NCBI GenBank assembly: GCA_038503035.1
Contig: JAVSML010025160.1
Location: 18,258 to 82,257, forward strand
DNA length: 64,000 nt
Source of the DNA: Crocodylus rhombifer
Lineage: Eukaryota; Chordata; Crocodylia; Crocodylidae
Direction of reading: 5' to 3'
A model generated the notes under the pieces. It had not been told where the DNA came from, did not search any database, and worked only from the letters and a program-made list of their open reading frames with translations. The first letter of the stretch is position 1; each line of letters starts with the position of its first letter. The position numbers and the translations under genes were made by a program. This document shows, in pieces, positions 1 to 9,327 of the stretch.

Positions 1-6
1 CCCCCC

Positions 7-423
7 TTTACTAGCAAGTTATTAACCCAGGTTGCCATGGCACAAAATATTACACTCCACACGCATCTTCAATATCATCCTGAGAGCAACGGAGTAGTGG
101 AAAGAGCTATAGGTCTCATGAAACAAGCCCTCCTAACCGCAGGAGGTGGCAATTACAAGGGGTGGGAGTGACATTTACCCCAAGTCCTGGCTAACCTCAA
201 CTCCGACAAACCGCATTGGGACTCTTGAGCCCCCACATCTCCAGCACCGTGGAAACCTGTTTACAAAGCAGGCGATCTTGTATGGCTTACAGTTCCCCAG
301 GGTTCCCATCCGTCAGCTCCACTAGAAGCCACCGTATTACAGCCTGCCACTTATCCCAATACCTATTGGTGCGAGACACCTAACCAACGCCTCCTCGTCC
401 ATCACAATTGGCTTAGCCATTGA
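7..423 (+). pseudogene. pol: Endogenous retrovirus pol 3' end (integrase core end and C-terminal domain)
   Basis: Translation in the frame starting at base 7 gives the end of a retroviral integrase. The hallmark YHPESNGVVERAIG at about 72-113 contains the last acidic residue of the D,D-E catalytic triad. It is followed by a C-terminal domain with a GDLVWL-type strand near 270. The frame holds stops at 169-171 and 226-228 before a natural-looking stop at 421-423, so it is inactive. The rest of pol, gag, the primer binding site and the 5' LTR lie outside the window. The integrase end runs directly into env, the normal order for a provirus. Integrase identity is sure from the motif. The exact retroviral genus is not resolved. 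Confidence 0.85.
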
Positions 424-486
424 AAACCTGGGCTTAATTAATTAAGAGCAGTGCTGCTGGTAATTTAGCTTGTTTTGTTTTCCCAG

Positions 487-2049
487 ACATCCCTCCACAA
501 TGCACAGACGATGCAGAAGAACTCCTTCCTCACCAGTCTCGCGCTAGCCTCTTGGAACTGCATCAATGACACCAGAAGCCGCAATAATGACATGTTCATC
601 ATGTATACAGCGCGAGTATCAAGCGTCCACCAACTCCAGTTGCACTTCACACCAGTTGTGTTTGGCAACAGTACCAAATACAGAGAATGGACAAATGAGA
701 CTGAATGTCCAGTAGCCCGTCCTGGCTCAGTCGAGGGCATCAAGTTAGCTGCTTTAAACTTGACAGGTGCCCATCCCACACTAAAAGTGCAGTTTAGTAA
801 TGCCACCATTCCCAGTACCGTCACCTGCCAATCGCTTTTTATCACAGTCCTTGAATTATTTTGGCCCAACGCCACTGGCACGTTCCCTATAGTAATATGT
901 GGTCATTTTATGATTATGCCTGGACAACCACGTTAGTGTTTTCCTCAGTTCCTGGATACCCCTTTAAGCCTCCCCTCCCTAACGGCTTGCGTCTGTTATT
1001 AGCGGTGTGCCATCATGCCCGTGACCACTGCAGTTATTATCCTCCCTGTAGAGTGCGTAACCCCATGGTTCCCAAGTGTTTCCACCTGTCCACAACATAC
1101 ACGATCAATAACATTACGACCGTGTCGTTTGGCCAATTTTGCTCCCAGCTACCACACGTAGAGTTTAAGCACTGGACTACAAAAGAGGCTGACCCTCCTA
1201 CCCCTGTGCCCGGTCGCTAGATGTAACCAACTTTCTGCCACCGGGTTGGCTGTGGCTAGATCATAACATGTCAACTGGCCGCACCCGCTTGTTACTCCGA
1301 GTTAAACACTTGTGGACCCCTGTTACCACCACAGTAAATATACAGCGATTTGCCTTATACAAAGAAAGCGCCCCGTCACCCCATCCGCACTCTGCATGCA
1401 AAATACGGTCAGCCTGGAGTGAAATGAGTCACTATGAATGGTTGGGTGCCATATTTTCCTCAATTGGAACCCCCTTAGCACTCGGGAAGTTGCATTATCT
1501 TACCAAAACTTTCGAAGAATTCAGCAACTCCACTCGCACCGGCTTTGAAAGGGTTGAAAAGGCCATTAACGACCTCCAAGAAGCCATATATTTCAACTGG
1601 CTAGGCCTAGATTACCTACTAGCCACAGAAGGAGGCCTCTGCACCGCACTTGTTGTTTCCCAAAATTTGACCGCAGGACATCTCCAGTGCTACCTTAAGT
1701 TCAAACCCTCTTGTTTACGCTCCCCGATGTCCTCAACGGAATCAATCATGCCCTAAATTACACTCACCAAGCCCACGGCCTTGGAAAGGACTGGAACTGG
1801 ATGTTCAGCTGGTTAGATTCTTTCAGTCTAGGGCACTTTAAACAGCTGTTTATGACAGTGATAGTTGCATTATGTTTTGCAATGTTAATTTGTTGTTTTG
1901 TCTGCTTTATTTTGCAATGGCTAAAAATCCGTGTATTACAGCTTCCTGCTTTTGTGTATACCTATTTGCTAGCCAGTTTACCTGATGAGAGCACCTCTTG
2001 TGAAGCCCTGCACAGTACCTCCCTCGAAGAAGAATATGAAACCCTGTAA
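487..2049 (+). pseudogene. env: Endogenous retrovirus env (surface and transmembrane subunits), frameshifted
   Basis: This is a retroviral envelope relic in four open blocks: 475-936 (frame 1), 861-1220 (frame 3), 1268-1756 (frame 2) and 1711-2049 (frame 1). The frame changes at about 861-936, 1220-1268 and 1690-1756 break the protein. The first two blocks are surface-subunit-like, with at least six N-X-S/T glycosylation sites and many cysteines. The third has a hydrophobic stretch LGAIFSSIGTPLALG, a heptad-rich helix, and then LDYLLATEGGLC, which resembles the region before the disulfide motif in gamma-type transmembrane subunits. The fourth has a W-rich pre-membrane segment, one long hydrophobic span at about 1846-1920 and a short cytoplasmic tail. 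A pyrimidine tract ending in AG at 485-486 could be the env splice acceptor; no good ATG is seen before the first block. No clear furin site is visible. The protein cannot be functional as it stands. Confidence 0.82.
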
Positions 2050-2290
2050 GAGCCATGTCATCGCAAGAGAATATGTCAACCTAGCAACCTATTATTTTGT
2101 TAGTATTATATATGTTGTTTATTTTGTTTTTGTTATAGTAGCTAATGTCGCAATTATGTTTATCTGTGTCTGTACACACCCGTTTGCCTGGTGACGAAGC
2201 AACTATAAGTTTGGCTGTACAAGCGCTGTACCCTGAAAATGAGTGTGATACACTAATCTAGGGCATCTTGCTGCCTCGCGCAAGGGGGCA
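2050..2290 (+). other. ERV sequence between env and the 3' LTR, with polypurine tract
   Basis: This is a short non-coding tail after the env stop. A purine run AAGGGGG at 2282-2288, followed by CA, sits directly before the LTR and is the likely polypurine tract that primes plus-strand synthesis. A 69-codon reading frame at 1985-2194 overlaps the env end. It shows one hydrophobic stretch but nothing recognisable, and is best treated as chance. Confidence 0.6.
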
Positions 2291-2409
2291 TGTCTCATTG
2301 TTATAATTATACGGATGCACAAGGCAGCAAGATGACAATAATCCCACCCTTCATGTCACGAGACCTAGAGAAAGAACAGTTAAAAGCACGTGCTTGTTTC
2401 ATGCCGAAA

Positions 2410-2463
2410 GGGGCATAGTTTATGCAAATTGGGGGCATAGTTTATGCAAATTAGAATGCAAAT
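2410..2463 (+). promoter_or_regulatory. Three octamer (ATGCAAAT) sites in the LTR, two in a tandem repeat
   Basis: Perfect ATGCAAAT octamers lie at 2422-2429, 2444-2451 and 2456-2463. The first two are inside a near-perfect direct repeat (2410-2430 and 2431-2452) with the core GGGGCATAGTTTATGCAAAT. The octamer is the classical POU-domain (Oct) binding site. The position in U3, about 60-100 bp before the TATA-like box, is that of a retroviral enhancer. Confidence 0.65.
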
Positions 2464-2523
2464 GAAACCGCAGCGGTGATAGGATGAGCTTACCAGCTTG
2501 TCACCCTACGCGTCACAGAAGTG

Positions 2524-2530
2524 ATAAAAG
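2524..2530 (+). promoter_or_regulatory. TATA-like box of the LTR
   Basis: ATAAAAG is followed by a G run and lies downstream of the octamer cluster. It is the only good TATA-like site in the LTR. Transcription would start near 2550-2560. Confidence 0.5.
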
Positions 2531-2880
2531 GGGGCACAGAGCCGCACCCGAGGGAGGTCATTATCACCGGCTTTGTTTATCACAAGGGATGCTAGCCTGA
2601 TCACCTAGTTTCTTTCTCCCGTCCGCAACTAGCAATTGTTGGATGCCGTTGTTATCGCATCAGCACGCGTTGCCGTTTCCTTTCTGCTTTTTTGCTTCTG
2701 TCTCCTCTCTGCTGCGGCTGCTGCCGCAAGTAATTAAACGCTTTATTTCCTGTTACCCTACCTCCTCCTCCTCATCAATTACTTAAAGCAATCACTGCAA
2801 GCTGGACTTGCATAACCCCACTGCTATCTAAAGCCCCGCAGACCTTATCCCTAATCCTTGCACTTAATAAAAGTGTGACA

Positions 2881-5150
2881 ATACAGAACTGTGAGATGAG
2901 ACACAGGAATTAACAACAAACAGAAGGACTTAAGCAGAGAGAAAAGCATCTATTCCATAGGAAGAATGTCATTACTCATGAGCATTTCAACTGGATTATT
3001 GGCCTTTACGCTTGCAAAATATATCATGAGATCTTTGGTATCCATGAATAGTGATCTATTTTTTTTGATTTTCAAGTGAGGGGTAGTGCCTCCACCAATG
3101 CTGCTAACTATTGGCCCCAGCTATGTTTATTAAATTTTGTATTTAAGAAGAAAGAACATGTACCACCTTTGTGGATTAGCAAATCCACCCAGAAAGATTT
3201 CTGTTTTCTTCCTCCTCCTCTTTTTGTGTGGGGGGAGGGGATGTTCCAGGCATACCATCTCTTTGTAAATTTTGAAGTCTGATGGAATCTCATCACATGG
3301 TGGGATAACTAAAAGTTCTGTAACAATGCTTTCCAATAGCAGTGCTCTTGGCATGAAAAGAATGTTCTATCAAAAAGATCATGTGATTGCTTGAACACAT
3401 AAACCACTTGGGCACTTTGCCTAGTTCTACTCAGGAAGTTAACCAACCACACCCCAAAGAAAAATGGTATCTAACAAAAAAAGGAAACCAGATAAACACA
3501 AAAATTAAAAACTACCTAGATAAGAGGTGTTTACACAGAGATAACCTTGAATTCAACTAATAAAATGAAATCAAACATTTCCAGTCTCCAAAACTCCTCT
3601 GCTCTTGACCAGTATGTGGATAGCTCTCATCAACTTAGCTTTAAAGCAAAAACCAAACAGGCACAAGAACATGCTACTCTAACTGGATCAATTTAAGGAA
3701 CACAAAACATAGATAAGGTAGATTAAATAAGGAAGTCAAAATTTGCTCTGTTCACCCACTTCCCCCTCCACCCCCATACTTTACTAGAAAATAGAAATTC
3801 CTTCAGAATTTCCTGGGCAGGCTATATTTAAACTTGACTCCAAAACTTGGTGCAAAGATTAGACTCCTACATTTGCATGGTCACTCACCAAAATTTATGA
3901 TGCTAGATAAATCAACATTTCTATTCTCATAGTGAAGCCATTTGTAACAACAGATCTATATTTATATGGAATAAATATTTTAAAGGATTGTAATGGTTAA
4001 TACCACCTTCCAATCTGGTGACATATCAGTATTTAGATCAAATCCACCCCCCTTAAATAGCTACGATGTAGATGGTGTGTTCATACACACACAAACACAC
4101 ACACACACACACACACTGCCTGGCAGTGCAAAGGTATATTAAATTTGATGTAAATGTAATTTTACATATCCTTCACAGCACCTTTAAACTGCCAGCATTG
4201 TTAACATTTCTTAGTGTTCTCAGAGAATCAGCCCCAAATGTCTTCATTAATATACAAACATAATACTTACAGAATATTTACCTTTTCATCTTATATACCT
4301 CTGTGAAAATTACCTCTGTTTAAAGTGAAAGGACTGCTGCAAGTGAAACTTGACAAAGATAAATTGAACTTTAGAACATTCTGGACAGACTTCTCTAACT
4401 GAGAAATAAAGCAATCTTCAAGAACTCTTTTTAGTTTCTTTGCTGGACTTGGGCAATTATCCTACAAACCATGAATTGAAGTCACCTATAGAACATTCAC
4501 TTTTGCATACGCAACCAACAGGTAGAAGTGACTTTTGGCCACGAGTCAAGGTACAGTGAAAAAAACATGGGCCAGTATCAACAGAAAGAGGAAAACCTCT
4601 TCTTCTTATGGGCTAAAAAGAAATCTCACATCATAGAACTAATGTTTTCATAGGACAGTTCTGTCAGGAGTGATGGAAAAGGCTAATCAAACTCTCAGGA
4701 GACCTGGCAAATAGTAAAATATAGGAGAATGCTACAGCTTTCACCATTTTTAGGGTGTCAGATTAAATTTACTTCTTCCCTACCTCAGATCTCATTTTCT
4801 TGATGGTTAAGCACACTAGCTTTTTGTGCCAGAGCAGCAAGTCAAGACACTAAAGGGAAAAGTAAATGAGCAGTGAGATCAGCATAAAAACCATTATGTA
4901 GGCTTTCTATAATGTCACAGAGCAAGGATATTACTGACCACAGTTTGTTTCCATACTTATTATTAGCAGTAATACCTTTGGGCCCAACAGTGCTATAGGA
5001 GACCAGTTCCACTCTGGTGGTCTTTGTACAAACACAGGACAGAGATAGCTTTTATTTTAAAAAAACTTAAATCTGTATATAAATAAAACAAGAGACAACA
5101 GATGGTTACAGGCAGACCAACGGAAGATAGAAGGAAACAAAGAGATAGTG
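2881..5150. other. Intergenic DNA with no recognised gene
   Basis: This is AT-rich single-copy-looking sequence. Short reading frames on both strands (for example 3076-3296) overlap one another and look random. The only distinct feature is the CA repeat at 4085-4116. Confidence 0.6.
4085..4116. repeat. (AC)n microsatellite
   Basis: Alternating AC over 32 bp with one interruption (AAAC) near the left end. Confidence 0.95.
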
Positions 5151-5153
5151 CGT

Positions 5154-5360
5154 GCATCTACACATACTATTAAAGGCAAAGCAATAAACTTCAGTGCTCA
5201 TCATACCCAAGTTTACTGCTGCCAGATGCCATGTTTACATATGCACCTGGGATGCAGTACGTTGAGCCAGATCAGAGCAGGCCGAGCTGGCAGGGGGCTC
5301 TAGAAGTCAGCCTGCCAGCTGGAGGCTGCTCTGACCCAGCTCATCATGTTACGGAAGGGC
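5154..5360 (+). mobile_element. MITE fragment of the GTGCATCTACA family
   Basis: It begins with GTGCATCTACACATAC and continues with a TTAA and GCAATAAACTT pattern, which matches the piece starting at 55549. A loosely inverted copy of the end (ATGTTTACATATGCAC) occurs near 5231-5246. The rest is GC-rich and ends against the next MITE at 5368. The superfamily is not settled. Confidence 0.45.
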
Positions 5361-5367
5361 TGGCTGG

Positions 5368-5630
5368 TAGGGCTGTGTGAAACTTCGGCAGCTGTTTCAT
5401 TTTGGAGGTGTTTTGGCCCATATTGGCAGCCAAATCACCAAATCTGAATCAAAACAGAAGGCTCTGAACCATCTCCAAAATGAAACAAAGGCATCCAAAA
5501 TGTTTCAGAAATGTTTCAGAAAATTTCAGTTTTGGAGGCAGGCTTTCAGGGAAACGGAAACTAAGAGGAAAGGGGAAAGAAGTGGGGTGCGGAGAAGGAA
5601 TGCTCTGATATTGACATCTGTACCTGGACA
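5368..5630 (+). mobile_element. hAT MITE fragment with TAGGGCTGTGTGAAAC end
   Basis: The first bases TAGGGCTGTGTGAAACTTC match the terminal inverted repeat of the larger element at 9396-10282. The interior is rich in GTTTCA/TGAAAC runs, as in that element. No matching right end is visible, so it is probably truncated; the right limit is approximate. Confidence 0.6.
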
Positions 5631-6159
5631 GTGACTACAATTTTTCCCTGAGTTCCCTTCCAATCACAGTGCTCTGGGTAAGGGACAGAGAAACAACATA
5701 TAAGACTCTGTGTCAAGCTCTCTCTTTGCCTTTTCTGTCAGCTGTGTCTCTCTTGCAGCACAAGCAGCAGAGCACACAGTATTTGAAAGGTCTAGGCTTG
5801 CTTGGTAGCAGTAGGTATTTGGAGACTCTTGCTACCAAGTTGTAGCCAATCCTTTCCCACTTACCCCTGCCTACCATCCCTATTGTTCTCCCTTTTGATT
5901 AATTCTTCCACAAAAATCCTCTTATTTGTTCTTCTTAATTTTTTCCCCCCAGACAAAAAGGAAGCTGTGCTTTCCCTAGCAGTGTGTCATCCATCACTGT
6001 GCAGGAAAGCACAACACATATAAATTATACACACACTCTACAGAACACCAAACATGAAGCATGCTGGAAAGGCAGGTGCCAGGTCCGTGCCATAGCCAGG
6101 GGAACTCTGGGAATGGAAGGAGAATCTGAGTTTTCCCTCCACAACCTCTCTGTGACCAC
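5631..6159. other. Short non-coding stretch
   Basis: Pyrimidine-rich sequence without a recognisable gene or clear repeat ends. Reading frames here are short and mutually overlapping. Confidence 0.5.
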
Positions 6160-7162
6160 CGGGCTGGGGGGGGTTCCCCCATGGGTAGCTGCCTGAGGGT
6201 GGAGAACCGCCGCTGCTCACCCTGGGATGTCGCTGACCCGAGTAGATGTCGAGTCATCCAGTTCCTGCCCTGGTTCTCGCCCACCACGACTTGCTGTTAG
6301 GTTCAGTAGGGCGGTTCCTGGTTACTCCACAGCCCGGGATCCCTGGCAGTCATGTTGCGGGGCTCCGCCACCCCTTACACCCCGGCCTCATGCCTCCTCG
6401 GGTGTCCTCTTCTAACTGATACCCCGGCTCCCTATCCCGAGGCCGGTCGCCTCACCGGCCCAGCAGACCCTTATCCTCAGGCTCCTCATGCCCTGGGTGT
6501 CATGGGACCGGGTCCTGGCCAAGACGGGGTTTCCTCTATGGGCCCCTGACCAGACCTCCCCGGCTATACTCCTCGACAGGGCTCCTCCTTTAATGCGAGG
6601 AATCTGGAAAGCTAACGCTAGGTCTTTAGCCCGGACCTTCATAGGTCCCTTACGGGCAACCCTTCTCTTGGTCTTTGGCCACTGGTGGCCGACATCGGTC
6701 TATGCCCTACTGTGCCTCCTCGGTGCCCTCCTGGGCTGACGCCCCAACCCTGGACCTGTAAGCCCAGTGTGTCGCGGGTTCGCAGTCCCAGAACTCTTCA
6801 TCGCTGGATCCCTCATCCTCGGGGCCTGTCTGCTGCTCCCCGCTTGTTGTGCTGGGACTGGCTGCCGCTGATATTCTCCCCTCCGCTTGGGTGGGCTGCA
6901 ACTCCCCGCCGGGGTCCCCTGTCTCCCCTTCAAGCAGGTCCACCATTCAGCTATGGCTGCCGCTCTTTAACCCTTGGGCCGGGCGGATGGCAGCTTGCCT
7001 GTTCCCAGTGTCCCTTGACCCTCCTTTTGAGGGGTTTGGGGCCCGTCCCCCTCTGGGGTCCTCACTCCCGGTGGGTGCGAGGTTACCTGCTTGCTCCACC
7101 CTGGGATCCTCTGCCTCGCCAGTAGAAAGGCTTCTCCCCAGATCCCGCCGCCGTCCCTCCTC
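6160..7162 (-). other. GC- and CpG-rich block, probable minus-strand transposon gene remnant
   Basis: The base composition changes abruptly from AT-rich flanks to a GC-rich block. The minus strand has open blocks at 6707-6946, with an acidic EDEGSSDEEFWDCE segment, 6412-6642, and part of 6947-7234. They lie downstream of a minus-strand TATA-like site at 7171-7177. I do not recognise the product. The plus-strand frames across the same bases are proline- and cysteine-rich and look like composition artefacts. A first gene of a transposon, reading away from the promoter at 7163-7284, is the working interpretation. Confidence 0.35.
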
Positions 7163-7284
7163 GGCGGCCGCTTTTATGGCTGGCCTCTGACTGCCGGCAC
7201 CGGTGCCAGCTTCCGGCCGCGCCGGCATAAACAAGCGGCAGATGTCCCGCTCGGGCTCTGCTGCTGCCGCTGCCGCGGGTAAGT
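7163..7284. promoter_or_regulatory. Divergent promoter module with splice donor (copy 1)
   Basis: GGCGGCCGCTTTTAT at 7163-7177 reads on the minus strand as the TATA-like ATAAAAGCGGCCGCC. A plus-strand GCATAAA lies at 7225-7231, exactly 47 bp away. A strong splice donor GGTAAGT lies at 7278-7284 after a CTG/CCG-rich stretch. The same 15-mer, the same 47-bp gap and the same donor occur at 56053-56189. This suggests the 5' control region of a transposon family with two outward-facing genes. Confidence 0.45.
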
Positions 7285-7422
7285 CCTGTTCCAGCTCCCC
7301 AGGACACTCTCAAAGTTCCCCTAGAGCCAGGTGTCCTCTGGAAGGCACTTTGGAGGAAGTTGAGGATTAGTGACCCCCTTAACAAAGCTGAGTGGGATGC
7401 CATCTCCCAGATCTTGGTGGTC

Positions 7423-8246
7423 ATAGTTTCATAGTTGGTAGGGTTGGAAGGGACCTGAGCAGATCATCAAGTCCAACCTCCTACCATGGCAGGAAAGAGT
7501 GCTGGGGTAAAATGACCCCAGCAAGGTGTACATCTAGCCTCCTCTTAAAGACCCCCAGGGTAGGAGCCAGCACCACTTCTCTTGGATGTTGGTTCCAGAT
7601 CCTAGCCGCCCTGACAGTGAAGTAGCGCCTCCTGATGTCTAGTCTGAATCTACCCTCTGCCAGCTTGTGACCATTATTTCTAGTCACTCCTGATAGTGCT
7701 CATGGGAATAGGGACTCCCCCCAGTGCTTGCTGGTCCTTTTGACTAGTTTGTAAAAGGCTAGATCCCCCCTCAGCCTTCTCTTGTGGAGGCTGAACAGGT
7801 TCAGGTCCCGTAGCCTCTCCTCGTAGGGCCTTCCCTGCTGCCCCACTGATCATGCGAGTGGCCCTCCTCTGGACCCTCTCCATTGTTGTCCACATCCCTC
7901 CTGAAGTGAGGCACCCAGAACTGAACACAGTACTCCAACTACGGCCTGACCATTGCCGCATAGAGGAGGAAGATCACCTCCTTGGACCTGCTTGAGATGC
8001 ATCTGTTGACCTTCCTGACAGCATTCCCACACTGTCAGCCCATGTTCATTTTGGCATCAATAATGACTCCAAGATCCCTTTCTGCCTCTGCACTAATGAG
8101 AACGGAGTTCCCCAGCCTGTAGGTATGCTGCTGGTTCTTCCTCCCCAGGTGCATCACCTTGCACTTGTCAGTGTTGAAACCCATCCTGTTCTCATCCGCC
8201 CACCCCTGTAACCTAATGTCTTATTGCAGCCTATTCCTCCCTTCTA
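7423..8246 (-). mobile_element. 5'-truncated CR1 LINE inserted in the hAT transposase
   Basis: The 3' end lies at the left: a tail with two ACTATGAA-type units, then the conserved untranslated part. The minus-strand frame 7687-7481 encodes the CR1 reverse transcriptase end (RLDIRRRYFTVRAARIWNQ...). The right part covers the more upstream reverse transcriptase region, with frameshifts. The insertion is flanked by GTGGTC on both sides (7417-7422 and 8247-8252), and removing it rejoins the hAT frame, so both ends are exact. Confidence 0.9.
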
Positions 8247-8907
8247 GTGGTCCTCAAGCCATTCCTCAAGGCAACTGAGATCCTCAGTTCTGGCAATGCC
8301 CTCCTAATCCCGGTGATCCCCATAGTGAGGGAGCTTCAGAACCAAATGGAGAAGTCCCAGGGGATCAAAGTTTCTGGCTGGGACAAGCCACTTTCACCAG
8401 AGGTGCAGACAGTGGTGAAGCGGCGGAAGAAGGGCATCAAGAAATGACTAGATCTATTGCAGTCCAGTACGGTCCACATGCTGGCACCCATGTGTGACTC
8501 AAGGGTGAATGAGAGCTTCTGCGGCAGCAAAATCCAGGATCACTGGATGCAGGTGCTGGTGAACAGAGTCAGGGGGACAGAAGGGCAGAGGCAGGGGGAC
8601 ATGGAAGAGGGGGATCCACTTTCATGTGCCAGCACTCCATCCACCAGCCAGTCTCCTCCACCACAGGCACTGCCAATGTGGGCCAAGGGAATGGCTTCCA
8701 TGTTAGGGTCCAGAGACACCAAAACCCAGCATTGGGCAGGTAGCGCCAAAGCCTCAGTGGCTATTTATCTCACCAAGGATGTGGAGCCGCTGCTCTGCGA
8801 CCCCTTGGCCTATGGCAAGCTGCAGCCACATGTGGCAGGATCTGGCCATGGCTGCCCAGGAACTCCTGTCCTGTCCACCAACCAGTGCTCCAAGTGAGAG
8901 GGTGTTT

Positions 8908-9131
8908 AGGCTAGATATCAGGAGGCGCTACTTCATGGTCAGGGCAGCTAGGATCTGGAACCAACTTCCAAGAGAAGTGGTGCTGGCTCTTACCTTGGTG
9001 GTCTTTAAGAGGAGGCTAGATGTACACCTTGCTGGGGTCGTTTGACCCCAGTACTCTTTCCTGCCATGGCAGGGTGTCAGACTAGATGGTCTACTCAGGT
9101 CCTTTCCGACCCTAGAAACTATGAAACTACA
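8908..9131 (+). mobile_element. Short CR1 LINE 3' end inserted in the hAT transposase
   Basis: This is 224 bp of CR1: the last reverse transcriptase codons (RLDIRRRYFMVRAARIWNQ...LDVHLAGVV), the 3' untranslated part and an ACTATGAAAC-type tail. It is flanked by TGTTT (8903-8907) and TGTTC (9132-9136), and the hAT coding sequence resumes at the second copy. It is severely 5'-truncated, as is usual for CR1. Confidence 0.88.
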
Positions 9132-9327
9132 TGTTCAGCATTGCTGGCGATGTTGTGACACCCCACTGCACCTGCTTGAATCCTGGTTTGGTGGAGCAGC
9201 TGCTGTTCCTGATGGTAAACCTCCCGCTGCTTGGGTTCCCCTAGCTCCATGTGCAGACAGAGTCAGTGCCACCCTCCTCACTCCATCCACAGCTATTTCC
9301 CTTTTTTATTTGGTTTGGTTTCACAAT

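Larger units (their letters stand above)
2291..2880 (+). mobile_element. 3' LTR of the endogenous retrovirus
   Basis: The boundaries are set by the inverted ends TGTC (2291-2294) and GACA (2877-2880), with the polypurine tract just upstream, giving 590 bp. U3 carries three octamer motifs and a TATA-like ATAAAAG at 2524-2530. An AATTAAA at about 2732 and an AATAAA at 2866-2871 are candidate polyadenylation signals; the first fits a normal R/U5 layout better. The 5' LTR lies outside the window, so LTR-LTR divergence and the target-site duplication cannot be read. The expected 3' flank of the duplication starts at 2881 with ATAC. Confidence 0.8.
7339..9244 (+). pseudogene. hAT-superfamily transposase, C-terminal half, split by two CR1 insertions
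   Basis: Coding pieces lie at 7339-7422, 8247-8902 and 9132-9244, separated by CR1 elements. The first ends ...EWDAISQILVV and the second resumes with LKPFLKATEILSSGNALLIP, the usual hAT order. The second piece continues through LVNRVRG and DPLAYGKLQPH, and after a frameshift near 8840 reaches LLSCPPTSAPSERVF, the hallmark of the hAT C-terminal dimerisation domain. The third piece continues FSIAGDVVTPHCTCLNP and LVEQLLFLMVNL to a stop at 9242-9244. A further stop lies at 8445-8447. The N-terminal zinc-finger region was not found; the piece abuts the GC-rich promoter block. It is a dead transposase of Ac-like type. Confidence 0.85.

Noticed and set aside
465..881. 138-codon minus-strand frame opposite env
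   Set aside because: It is antisense to the env surface region and has no recognisable content; it is a shadow of the env frame.
2291..2340. Alternative LTR start a few bases earlier at CATG
   Set aside because: TGTC pairs with GACA at 2877-2880, and retroviral LTRs begin with TG after the polypurine tract.
6685..7190. Long plus-strand frames (146 and 113 codons) in the GC-rich block
   Set aside because: Proline, cysteine and tryptophan excess from GC-rich codons, several overlapping frames and no recognisable domain.
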